A stretch of DNA of 64,000 bases. It comes from Ophryocystis elektroscirrha. Lineage: Eukaryota; Apicomplexa; Conoidasida; Neogregarinorida; Ophryocystidae. Positions 1-11,314 of the stretch are shown here, one piece after another (within the stretch, counting starts at the first letter, position 1; each line of letters starts with the position of its first letter). Position numbers and translations under genes: made by a program. Below the pieces are notes generated by a model. The model searched no databases and was not told the origin of the DNA. It worked only from the letters and a program-made list of their open reading frames with translations. The stretch is taken from positions 124,001 to 188,000 of the forward strand of contig JAQIFP010000003.1 of assembly GCA_030141585.1 (NCBI GenBank), written 5' to 3'.

Positions 1-3000
1 GTATAAACAATAGCTTGCTACCTCGAGATTGCCCTGATGGTATATAAAATTGATATTACTGTTTAAATAGGTTTCAAATTGCTGAAACATGTAATTGATA
101 AAATAAGAAACGAATTAGGAATTTTGTGTACCACTGATATAGTTTTGAATCACACTGCTTCAAATACGGAATGGTTGAAACATCATGCAGAATCTGGGTA
201 ATTTTTGAGATTATTTTACGTAATTTAAAGATACAATGAAATCACAATGCCTCACCTATGTGCTGCTATTGAGCTTGACGTCCTTTTAAACAAATTTTCT
301 ATAAATTTCGCTAAAAATAAATATACAGATAAGCTATTGACAAATGAAATATATAATGAAGACAAACTTTTCAAGTAAGAGACAAGAAATTGATTCTGAA
401 TCATAAATAATAGATTAGCGAATGTATTGCAAACTGACATTTTGCACTCATTCCGAATGCACGAATGGTTTATGATGAATAAGAAAGATGTTTTAGAAAA
501 ATTTAAAAATACTAAATGCTCCAAAATCTGTAAGCATAAATGGAATGAATCTGAAGATTTTAAAATGCATTCTTTATTTGACGAAGTATGTATAATCAAG
601 CGTTTACTTATTTAGTGTTTAAAAACTGTTGGAGTCCGAAGACATACGGGTGTTAGTCCCTCTGGGCAATTTTTACACAATTTATTTGAAGATGCTGAGT
701 CTTGTGAAAAATTTTTAGTTAAAGTTCAATCTGTAAATAAAATGGGTTTATTTAGTAAAATTTAGGTATTATTTTTAGAAGCAGATAAAACTTTACAAGA
801 AATAATATCTGCTCTTATTGGTCACATAAGGTAACTTGAACTATAATTTTTGTTTTAGCTATTTCAACTAAAATTATCTCAATGTTATTTTATCAGATGG
901 GAACGATTAACTCTTAACAAAGGACCAGCCGAATCTAATTTGACAAACTCATTAATCCCCAGATATTTTACTCCAGTAAAAGTTGATGGACATGGAGTTC
1001 TTCATTTTGCAAACAATGGGTAGGTTGCATGAAAAATAAATTTGATACCTCAGTTGGGTTATCAATTACAACGCACAACAGGATTTCGCTGCACCCGGAT
1101 CTTTAGCTTATCTCAAACGTCATGTGATCGTTTGGACTGACTGTGTTAAACTAAGATTTGGACAAAAACCCGAAGATTCACCATTCTTGTGGAATTATAT
1201 GAAAAATTACGTTCAACAAGTTGCTTCAGTTTTCCAAGGTATTCGTATTGACAACTGTCATTCAACGCCATTAAATGTCGCTAAAGTAAATGATCATTAG
1301 ATTTTAAGAAATAATTGACCAGAAGTTAATTATATTATAGAGGTTCAAGATACGTAGAACTTGAAATTATTGAATATAAATATATATATACTTACAACTA
1401 GTCAATAAATGTTTTATTTGTCATTTGTTTTCAAGTTTTGCTTGAATGAATGCCGAAAAGTTAATCCTAATGTATGGATTTATGCCGAACTATTCACTGG
1501 AAATCGAGAAACAGATTTACTATTTGAAAGAGAATTAGGATTCCATGCAGTCATTAGAGAATCTTTACAGGCACGCGATATTCACACATTAAGTAGGCTT
1601 CAAAATAATAAAATTAGTTTGTAAGAACATCGAATTGAAGAGTATAGTGGTAACTTGATTGGTACATTTTATCCAGTTCTCTCAATAAATCAAAATAATG
1701 CAAAACCAAAACTTTTATTTCCAAAACAAATTACTTGTATATTTTATGACTTCACACATGATAATGAAACTCTTTATCGTAAGTGTAATATGCACAAAGC
1801 AATAGTAAAAGTTACAATAACAATTCAAGAAATCTGATAATTGTTTAAATTAGTTTTCATTTCAGTAAAGTAATTCGCATTCTTTTGTAGAAAAACATCA
1901 ATCTGTCAATTTCTTGTCTAATGCTGCTGCTGTAGCGGCCTCAAATTGTGCAATTGGTTCTACAAGAGGTTATGATGAGCTGTTCCCATATAATATTCCG
2001 GTTGTCACTACAAATTACTTTTACCCCAAATATGATAGATATCCAAGCAGCAAGTGTATAAATATACAAATTTCAACTAGTATGTATTTAAATGCCTCAA
2101 CCTTGATGGTTTCTGGCTCGTGGGATTCATGGAAATCTAAACGCTTACTACATAAAGGTCTCACTGGATGGTTTTTGTCTATCGAAAGAGAAAAATCTGA
2201 ATTAGAAAGTTTAAAAAAAATTGAGGTAGGTAAATTCAATTTAATCACTTCTTGAAATGTTTTTTACTACAGTATAAATTTTATAATCCTGAGCTGAATT
2301 TATGGTTTTATGATTCAAGATTTCCCACCGTCTACAATCAAGAATTTATCAATAACGTTTATGATTTCAAAGAAATGAAACAGGATTTAAATTTACAAAG
2401 TGGTATGTTTAAAGCCCGATGCGTTTTCAACAAGCTTCATCAATATTTGGCTTTAAACGATTTCACGGAAATAAAAACAGATACAATTAATGATAAAGTT
2501 TTGGTTATTATTAGACACCACCCAGTTCAGCATCGCTTCTATATTTTCTTTGTATATATTCCCTTAGAGAACTACAGTTTAGATCAAACAGAATTCACAT
2601 ATACAGTTGAAGGAGAATTTGACCGTATTGTATTAGAAGCAAGCTTAATTACGGAAGAAAACTATTGTGCAAAAGAAATAAAAGGTAAACGTGTTTAATA
2701 ATAACACATGTTAGGCTTAAAGTCATGTCTTCAACTATTTCAAAATCAAAATACGTTGAAATCTAATTTTATAGATTGTGAATATAATATATTTTTAAAT
2801 GAAAGTAAAATTAAACTCCATCAATTCACTCCTGGTAGCGTCGCTGTCATATCAACAAAACCAATTGTAAAAAATCCTAGACAGCGGATAAAAGAAAAAG
2901 TTACTCATTTATGCAGACGCTTGCAGTCAATGATAAAAGAATATCCTACTTGGGCAATTTTAGAAATTTTCAGCTATGTCTTATTTAGTTGTGAGCCTGA

Positions 3001-5110
3001 AGAGTTAGCAAGATCACATAATAGAAGAGGCTGCTACGTATTAGGGTAAGTTGGTTGTAATTTAACATGAAAATTTAGCAATGAGAAGTTGCCGTATGGA
3101 GGAATCTGTAGCATTATACCGATTTTAGATAAATTACGAAGGAATTATGATGTTAATCATGATTTAATAAAAAATATTATAGAAGGAGATTGGCTTTCGC
3201 ATTACCTCATTGAACGACTAAGTAGTGAAAATGATTGTTTATCAAGATCAAAAACTAAGTCTATTTTGAAAGAATTAGGAGTGTGGCTAAATGAGGTAGT
3301 AGTCAGTCAAGTATAGTATTGAGCAGGCATTTCACATTATAAATAAAAACCGCAAAATTCCCCGACAAACAATCCCCTATTACTTTGATTTAATTGTCTC
3401 TTCGTTTTACAGTTGTATTGTAGTTGTAGTTATGAGATTGTTTGGTCATTCACTCGCTGAATCGTCAGATATTTTTATAAAACAGATTTGTCTAAGCTTG
3501 TTACAATTTTATAGCTATATGCCTTTAAATTCAACATTGGAAGAAAACAAGAAGGATTGCTTATCTACATTAGCTGCAGGCCTTCCCCATTTTTCATCAG
3601 GTTATATGCGTTGTTGGGGTCGTGACACTTTTATTACATTGAACGGATTTTTCAGCATATCAAGAAGAACAAGTCTAATTGCGCTTGAGCTCCTTCAATT
3701 TGGTAGTCTGATGCGTCATGGTTTAGTTCCAAATTTATTGAATTTTGGGGTCAATCCTCGATATAATTGTAGAGATGCTGTTTGGTTTTACCTGGAGTGT
3801 TTGAAAAAGATGTGCTCTGATGAGTTTCATGGCCCTTCTTTTCTGAAAACACCCTTAAAAATTAAATTTGAAGAATATCTGGGAGATTTTAAAATATCAA
3901 CGTTCGCAGATTTGCTGCATTACATCATGAAATCTCATGCCAATGGAATCAATTTCCGAGAAGTTAATGCTGGCTTACATCTGGATGAGCACATGACAGA
4001 CAAAGGATTTAACATTGAAATTTATACGAACAAAAACAATGGATTAATCTATGGAGGTAATAAATATAATTGTGGAACATGGATGGACAAAATGGGTTCA
4101 TCGTATATTGCTGGAACGAAAGGTTTACCCGCAACACCTCGAGACGGTGCAGCAATAGAGATTAATGGAATTCTATACAGTTTACTGTCATTTGTAGATA
4201 CGCTTGACAAAGAAGTTTTTCCTTATACAAACGTTACTGAAAATTTAACTTATAAACAGTGGTTAAATCTTGTTAAAGAAAACCTTGATCAGAGTTTCTT
4301 CGTAAAAGATGGATGTGTTGAAGGGCTTATTGAAGCTACAGGCATATATAAAGATACTCTTGGGGTAAGTATATTAACAGCTTATAGCTTTAGGCTTCTA
4401 ACTCAATGCAAGACTTACAACTTAGACCGAATGCGTGTATTGCATTAGCTGTAGCACCAGAAGTTTTTAAGGTTGAACATGCATTGAGTTATCTAAAAAA
4501 AGTTTCTCTTAAATTGATGAATTGTCAAGATCTTGAAAGTCTTGTCGAACAAGCTTTTGAAGAGGTTGGAACAGACATAAACCAAATAAAAAACTGGTTC
4601 TCTAAAAAAAATATTTATTGCGGCTACACAAATCAGCTTGGAGTGAAGACTCTATCTCCTGACGATATGCTTTACCGCGGGTTTTACAACAATCATGATA
4701 ACTCAAGTGATCCGTCTATTGCTAATGGATATTCATACCACAATGGGCCTGAATGGTTATGGTTATTGGGTTACTATCTGCAGGTAAGTTAATAAAAACG
4801 AATTAAATAGAAATCTAGGCCCTAAAAAATTTTACTGGTCATGAATTTCATTTATCGGAAAACAAAGATAATAAACGAAAATACATAGTGTTTGAGTGCA
4901 TGAAACACCTGATACCTCATAGAGAATACATTTGCAATAGCACTTGGTTATCACTTCCTGAATTAACAAACGAAAATGCTGAGTAGGCTATATTAAATAT
5001 GCAAATTTGTATTTAGACCAAATTATTATTCATGCCCTGCTCAAGCATGGTCGAATGGAATGATTTTAAGCTTTATTTTCAACAGTTTCGATCAGTTATT
5101 AAAAGATTAA
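1..5110 (+). CDS. AGL: Glycogen debranching enzyme (AGL/Gdb1 type), 5' partial
   Basis: Bifunctional indirect debranching enzyme (4-alpha-glucanotransferase plus amylo-1,6-glucosidase) acting on glycogen or amylopectin in the cytosol. The start lies upstream of the window. Joined exons show the family motifs in order: VLNHTASNTEWL (about 150), VIVWTDCVKLRFG, GIRIDNCHSTP with the transferase nucleophile Asp (about 1240), IYAELFTGN with the acid Glu (about 1480), FYDFTHDN (about 1745) and STRGYDELFP. The glucosidase half has MRCWGRDTFITLNG (about 3605), GLVPNLLNFG and YSYHNGPEWLWLLGYY (about 4735). The last exon reads YSCPAQAWSNGMILS and ends at TAA 5108-5110. At least a dozen introns of about 29-50 nt interrupt it; the one at 4365-4393 is 29 nt. 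All catalytic motifs look intact. The 3' end overlaps the convergent TMEM33-like gene by 4 bp. Confidence 0.96.
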
Positions 5111-6409
5111 AGTATGATGTTTTGAATAAAATTTTTAGTTGAGTTGCTAGACTTTTGAATTACCCTTAAGTTTAATTCTGCACGATCAACTTTAAGCCTG
5201 ATTTCATCTAGTAATAGATATAATTTTCTAAATAAAAAAATACCTTTTGATAAAGAAATAAAAACATATATGGAATAAAACTTGAGCTTAAAAATTTCAT
5301 CATATGAACTAAAAATCATTGATAAAATAATTGAATTACAATCAATTTGACGAAATGTAGCTTGTGTAAAAGAACTGATTTGATATCTATTATAAATAAT
5401 TACAAAAATAATTGCAAGTTACTTCACTCGTATAGCATTCCAGTATAAAACTGCGTTTATGAAATATAATCTGTTTCTAAAGCCGAATTGTAATATTATT
5501 TTTTACGTTAGTATAAGGAAGATTGCACTGAAGCAAGTCATAACTTCAAAGTTAGATTGAAGTTCTAGCAATCGGTATTTCTATCATTCACAGTAATCAT
5601 TGAATTCATCTACCTGGGAGTTGACAAAGTTTATATAACTATTTAAGTGCAACAAACTGAAAGTATAAAAACGGAAAAAACCTTTTTACTTTTTAACATT
5701 GTCAGACAACAAATGCGTCCACATATGTGAGTTGCAACCTAATAGTGTCAGTGTAAATAAAGTGGGAGAGAATATTGTAATAAAAGAGTTGAATGGTATG
5801 CTTGACAGTAACACAATAGTAGTGCCAAAACTATAGTCGCTATATAGCTTTTGGAAATATGCTGCATCAAAATGAGGCTTCTAAAAACGTTTTGGAATAG
5901 TTTATATATTACTCCATTACGATAAAGCATGTCCAAAATAATGGCCAAAGTATAGAGTTGCATAGTGTATTTCTAAAAGCACGAGTATTCGACAAACAAT
6001 ATACTTGTTTAATTAGACCTAAGAATGTCATAATTGTCATACATAAAGATGCCGCAAAAAGAACAAAAATTGCACTTTCAGCATGCAAAACACTCTTTGA
6101 CTTGGAAAGAGGCGTTCTATAACTTTTGGGAGGAAGTTCATTTGTTGATTCTTGTTTTATTTCAGTAGGTTTTAGAGGTAAATTAGGATTCTAGCGGAAT
6201 ATTTATAAAAAAAAAAATTGCCTTATGTTTTTGAAACCATTTTCTTTTAAAATAAGATATTTTATCTACTGAGGGTGTAGGATAAAGATTAGAAATGTAG
6301 TTTTGCCATTGTGTATCATTTGACCAATTAAAATCTAATTTTATATTTTATATACTATTGTACTATTGAAATCTTCTTCAGCAGAAGTTATAGAAGTCAT
6401 TTTGCTCAT
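5107..6409 (-). CDS. TMEM33/Pom33-like multipass ER/nuclear-envelope protein
   Basis: Multi-exon gene that no single long ORF reveals. Spliced, the protein begins MSKMTSITSAEEDF, then a soluble N-terminal region with DTQWQNYISNLYP and KRKWFQKHK. Hydrophobic segments follow: SAIFVLFAASLCMTIMTFLG, a YSFGTTIVLLSSIPF-type segment and FEVMTCFSAIFLIL. The order, including a D/Y-rich loop and a final YxxxxxRVKY-like region, resembles TMEM33/Pom33/Tts1, which shape ER tubules and the nuclear envelope. All introns are about 29-40 nt; the one at 6191-6221 appears to use a GC donor. The stop is TAA at 5107-5109, overlapping the debranching-enzyme stop. The last 50 or so residues have no obvious TMEM33 counterpart and could instead be mis-spliced. 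The gene model is fairly firm; the family call is moderate. Confidence 0.6.
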
Positions 6410-6522
6410 AAAATTTTTCTATGTGACTAAATTTATTTAAAAAAAACGAAATGAATGAAATTTTTAATAAAATGTATACGTTCAGTAGTCTATTACCAAT
6501 CTTAATCTTGCCTTGAGTTATA

Positions 6523-7121
6523 TCAAGGTTCACTCATTTTAAGTATTGCTTTGAAGCTGTTTAATAATGTTTTTCGATTCGATAATTGATTTTTATAGTA
6601 GTTTAAAACATTTGTTTTTGATTCCCACAAACGCATAGTTACGAGTATATTTTGTAAAATTTTGTAAGTCTTTTTTACATTTAAAATCGTATATTTCAAT
6701 TACCTTTATTATACTTTGAAGTGTAGATCTTGAAGCTTGAATTGTTTCTCGATTCTATAAAAACTTATTCCTGAATTTGAAATTTACTTCAGAGATTTGA
6801 TTTGAAAATTTTAATAAATAATCAATAAGATCTTTAAATGCTGTGTTGAATTGATGCTTTAAATCTAAAAATTATGGATAAAAATACGCTTTTACTTTCT
6901 TTTGAGGTCAATTGAGATAATATTGTATTGTTCTCCTGAATTCCTTCGGTAATATTAAAGAAACTTACAATTATAGGAAGTTGTGGCCAGCCAAAACATG
7001 AAAACGTCTTATTAGTTATTTCAGGAGGGAGCTGGTGATAATCCAAAGAAGTGAATTTTTTGTACCATAGAGGTGGTTGAGGATACGTGGTCAAAATTAC
7101 GTCGTTATTTTTATTTTTCAT
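6523..7121 (-). CDS. MED7: Mediator complex subunit 7-like protein
   Basis: Small nuclear protein of about 165 residues in four exons with roughly 31-34 nt introns. The N-terminus reads TTYPQPPLWYKKFTSLDY followed by LPPE and a CFGWP segment. This matches the MED7 pattern of a Pro-rich YPPPPxxYKxFT start, a PP turn and an FG motif. A helical part with NLKHQFNTAFKDLIDYLLKF lines up with the MED7 'ELKKLNxSLLxNFLELLD' helix. The conserved YRPHQAR stretch of other MED7 proteins is not recognisable, so divergence is high. MED7 with MED21 forms the hinge of the Mediator middle module, which links activators to RNA polymerase II. It is divergently arranged with the trehalose gene, 324 bp apart. An alternative is another coiled-coil Mediator subunit. 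Confidence 0.65.
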
Positions 7122-7445
7122 GTGTCAGAAAAAGCACCTGAAATGCTACACTTCAGTTTTTTTGTGAATTTTAGTTGAATTATATATAAATTTATGAATA
7201 TTTACTCAACTTTATGAAAGTATTTATTATTATATTTATTATAACTTATAGTATTTAAATAAATTTTGATTTTATAAATTGACCATTGCTCAACTTAATT
7301 ACATGATATATACATACAGAGTATACAGTGTTTTTCAATTGTTAACAAATAATTTCTACCATGTAAATGAATTGAAACAGATTTCAGCCCTATAAAATTA
7401 AATAATTGAGAGGTTCTGAATTTGATATAATTAAGAGGTTTAATT
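7122..7445. promoter_or_regulatory. Divergent intergenic region (MED7 / TPS)
   Basis: 324 bp of AT-rich sequence between two divergent start codons, so it should hold both promoters. No RNA gene, repeat or clear motif seen. Confidence 0.4.
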
Positions 7446-10400
7446 ATGGATAATTCTCAAATGTTTTTGAGTGAAAATTATTGTGACGTTTATTTTCGAA
7501 CGCATAAACCTTCTGATTTGAACAAATCAAACGTATACGTTTGTGGGTCTAACGCTGCTTTAGGTGAGGCTTTTATCAGAATATATTTCACGAAGGTTCC
7601 TGGAATGTTTTTGAAGCTGTACCCTTGCAAAATGGTTTGAAGTAAGTGCATCTAATTTCATTTTTTACAATATACTGTTATGTATTTGTAATGAATGACA
7701 TACATACATGTTGACATACATTCTGCATAATCATAGAATTCCATGCGCTTACACGGTAAATCCTTTAAAAATTCCTATTGGCGAACCTATAATATATAAA
7801 TATTTGTACAAAAATACAGATGAGTCTCTGATCTGGGAAACGAGAGACAACAACAGATGCATTGTAGCTACAGGTACCATTCAGAGTATTAAAACAATAT
7901 AAGGTTTCAAGCTTATAATTGAAGACGACGATGGAATAGGTCGCTTGTATAATTTACCGCCAGTGAGACTCATAATAATATTGAAACATTAGGCTGATGA
8001 CGATTTGAATACATATAAATCGGTGAGTTTAGGAAAGATTTATTACACTCTATAGGAAAATACAAAAGTTTGGGAACAAAAGAGAATTTTAAATGAGTCT
8101 ATTAAAAACAAACAATTGAATGCTTCTGATGTATTGCTTAAAGCCAAGATTTTGGAGTCTGATTGTAAAATAGATAAAAATTTGCAGCTTCATATTATAT
8201 CGTGCACTCTACCAGTAAAAGTATGTCGGTCTCCTTCTGGAAATTTCGTTTATATTAAAGATCACGTAACTTATACATTTAGATTCAGTGCTATACAGCT
8301 TCCTGTTATATCGCATTTATTTGAAATCAGAGACAAATTACCGCTACGAGTATTTTTTGTAGGATGGTCAAATTATACTCCTGTAAATGATACTGAAGTT
8401 CAAGAGGTAGATTCCAATTAGTCACATAAGTGAAATCAGATTATTAAACTTTTGGAACCTTTGGGCTGCATTCCTGTATTTATCCCATTAAAACATTTGG
8501 GTCCTTTTTTCAAATTTACTAAGGACTATCTTTATTGTTTGTTCCACAATTACCTGATGCAAGATCCTCAGTAAAAAAAAAAAATTGATTATATAGATGT
8601 ATTAAGACGAGTCCAACTTTCGTTTTGTCAAGAAGATTGGCAACACTTTCAAATTGTGAATCGCATGTTTGCTGATGCTACAGTCAGTCAGGCAAATGAG
8701 TTTGATTATGTATGGATCCATGATTATCAGCTGTTTTTAGTTCCACAAGTACATATAATTCGCACAGGTCCATAGATATTCAGAGTATAACTAGACGCAT
8801 ACATTCTGCCACTGTAGCGTATCACTTACACGCTCCTTTCCCTTATTACGACGTTTTCAAGTGCCTAGCTATTTCTGAGGAAGTATGAATTGTATAACAG
8901 TAATCATTTTTTTGTAGATTTTACACGGTATTCTATTTGCAGATCTCATTTGCTTTCACAATTTTAACAATGCAAGACATTTTTTAGTATCTTGTAAACG
9001 CAAACTAAGCATAGAACATTTTATAACACGATCGGGAGTATTAAACTTAGATTATGGAGGACGTTCAGTAATGATAAGGACAAGCCATATGCAAGTTCAA
9101 TATAACAAGATTCATGATCTAGTTCAAACTGATGAGTTCATATTAAATTTAATTAACGTATTTAAGTAAATAATTTCTGTATACCACTGAAATTTAGCAA
9201 ACTTTTTGAGAATAAATTTGTGTTCTGCTCGGTTGATATTAAAGAAACCTTAGCATGTATTAATTTGAAATTAGAAGCATTTGAAAAATTTTTGGAGCTA
9301 GTTCCAACTGCTAAGGATAATTGTGTTTTAGTTCAAGTAAACTTGATGATTAGTTATTTGGTATTTAATATGTGTTGGCATCATAGTATGACCACTAGTA
9401 AAATCTATAAAATTTTGTCGCATAAATCTTAAATCAAATGAAATTATTATTCAATCTTTTAGTATTTCGTCGAAAATTATTTTCAAAATGAAAACCACAC
9501 TGTTTATGAAAATCAAGTTGATAAGTTAATTGAAAGAATTAAAACCAAATATTCGGGTATTGAAATGTTGATTATATAATAAAAATTTCAGAGAATGTGA
9601 TCTTTGTAAAAAAAATCGATTTTTCTCAAAAAGAAAAATATGCTTTATTCGCAGTGTCGGATTGTTACATAAATACAAATGTTTCTGGGGGCTTAAACAT
9701 AGTAACAATTTTAAGAACTGTTTATTAATTTCCTAGGATCCATTAGAATTTATCAGTTGCAAAGTAAATTCTCCGGGATGTCAAATTATAAGTGATACTT
9801 ATAAATTTGCCAGACAATTGAAGTCTGTTAAAACTGTAAATCCATGGAAGGTATTATAAAAAATTCAACGTTATTTTTATAAGGTTGATCAATTAGCTGA
9901 TGTTTTGAAACTAGCTTTTTTGGAAAAAAAAGAAAATATATCTCCTCTTTTTTCAGAGGATTTAATGTATGTTAAGTCGCATAATACGGAACAATGGGTT
10001 TATGATTTTTTGAAAGATCTTTCAGCAGTACAAAAAAAAGTTTCAAATGTATATATGGCATGGGGATTAGGCAAATCTTACCGATTAATTGAATTGGATC
10101 CTGGTTTTAAAAAAATGAGTTTGAATAAATTGAGTCAGTCTTGGAGGCTATCTAAAAAGCGTGTATTATTCTTTGATCACGAAGTATACTTATATACGTA
10201 AAAGTCATGAATAGGGAACGTTAGCTATTGATAGAAGCCATTGCACAGTTGAATCAGGTGATGAAGATTTGTATGCTGCTGGAGCCTCTCCTAATAAATT
10301 TGTTCAAAATTGTTTAAGAACACTTACAGCATCTGGAAATATTGTTGTAATACTTTCTGGTAGAAACAGATTCCTATTAAGCAAATGGTTCGAAGGTAAA

Positions 10401-11207
10401 GAAATTCTAAGCACTAAAAAATTTTTTTATTATAGATATTCCAAACATTGGATTATGTGCGGCTCATGGATATCATTATCGCATTCCACAATTATACGGG
10501 GATCATTGGAAATGTGCTTGCCCTTCAAAAGTTGATTTGACTTGGAAATCTACAGCGATGTTGTTATTAAAACAATATGTGAAAAGAACGCAAGGATCTT
10601 TCATAGAAAATAAAGTACAAATTTTGAATATAATGTTGAATCAGGGAAGTGCTCTTGTATTTCAATATAGAGACGCTGATCCAGAATTCGGTTCATGGCA
10701 AGCAAAAGAACTTTCAAACTATTTACAGTTATTCAGTTGTTCACATAACTTATTCGTAGAGAACTTCTTATGAAATATCCCGTTACGGTGGTTTCTGGTA
10801 AAGGTTATGTAGAAGTAAAGTTAAGAGGAATTGATAAAGGACAAACAGTTCAGTGTATCTTATCAGAATTATCTCAAAAATATATAAATGAACCTATAGA
10901 TTTTATCTTATGTGTAGGGGATGATAGGTAACAAAGTTAAAATAAATTATTGAATAGATCTGATGAGGACATGTTTCCTGTCATTAATAATTATCAAAAT
11001 TTCTGTAGTCAAAATCCTTCATTGAAGCCAATTCAGGTAATTTGATGTATTTTTTGGACCATATAGGGGGGTCTTCACACATTTACAATAACTGTGGGTA
11101 GAAAACCTTCTCAAGCCAAATACTATGTAAATGACGTTGAAGATGTGTCTAATTTACTGGATATGTTATGTTATTTAATAACTGGATCAAGTTCAAATAA
11201 AAACTAG
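7446..11207 (+). CDS. CBM20-trehalose-6-phosphate synthase/phosphatase fusion, probably catalytically degenerate
   Basis: Three modules. (1) A CBM20 starch-binding domain: VYVCGSNAALG spliced to SWNVFEAVPLQ, then PLKIPIGEPIIYKYLYKN and WETRDNN (7530-7850). (2) A GT20 synthase domain: LHIISCTLPVKV, FVGWSN, FDYVWIHDYQLFLVP, AYHLHAPFPYYDVFK, then VDIKETLACINLKLEAFEKF and a VNPWK end (8190-9850). (3) A HAD-type TPP domain: FFDHE spliced to GTLAIDR, VILSGRN, GSFIENK, QYRDADPEFGSWQAKEL and CVGDDRSDEDMF (10160-10990). The usual VDRxDYxKG is VDIKETLAC, so the donor-binding Arg and Lys are missing. RDGMN is SGGLN. The phosphatase DxD reads DHE. It may therefore be a Tps2- or Tsl1-like phosphatase or regulatory subunit rather than a synthase. 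CBM20 suggests docking on storage glucan. TAG stop at 11205-11207. CBM20 fusions are known in some SAR protists (from memory). Confidence 0.9.
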
Positions 11208-11314
11208 AAATTTTCTTGTAAATTGATTAAAAATTAAATCAATATTTTTGGCATGGTTTTGATGTATTTCGAAAAATTCTAAGTTATTTCATAAATTGTT
11301 GTTATCAAAAAATA

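Noticed and set aside
6324..6360. A 21-nt intron in the TMEM33-like gene (GTATAT...TTAG)
   Set aside because: It leads to a stop; using the GTACAA donor gives a 29-nt intron and an open frame.
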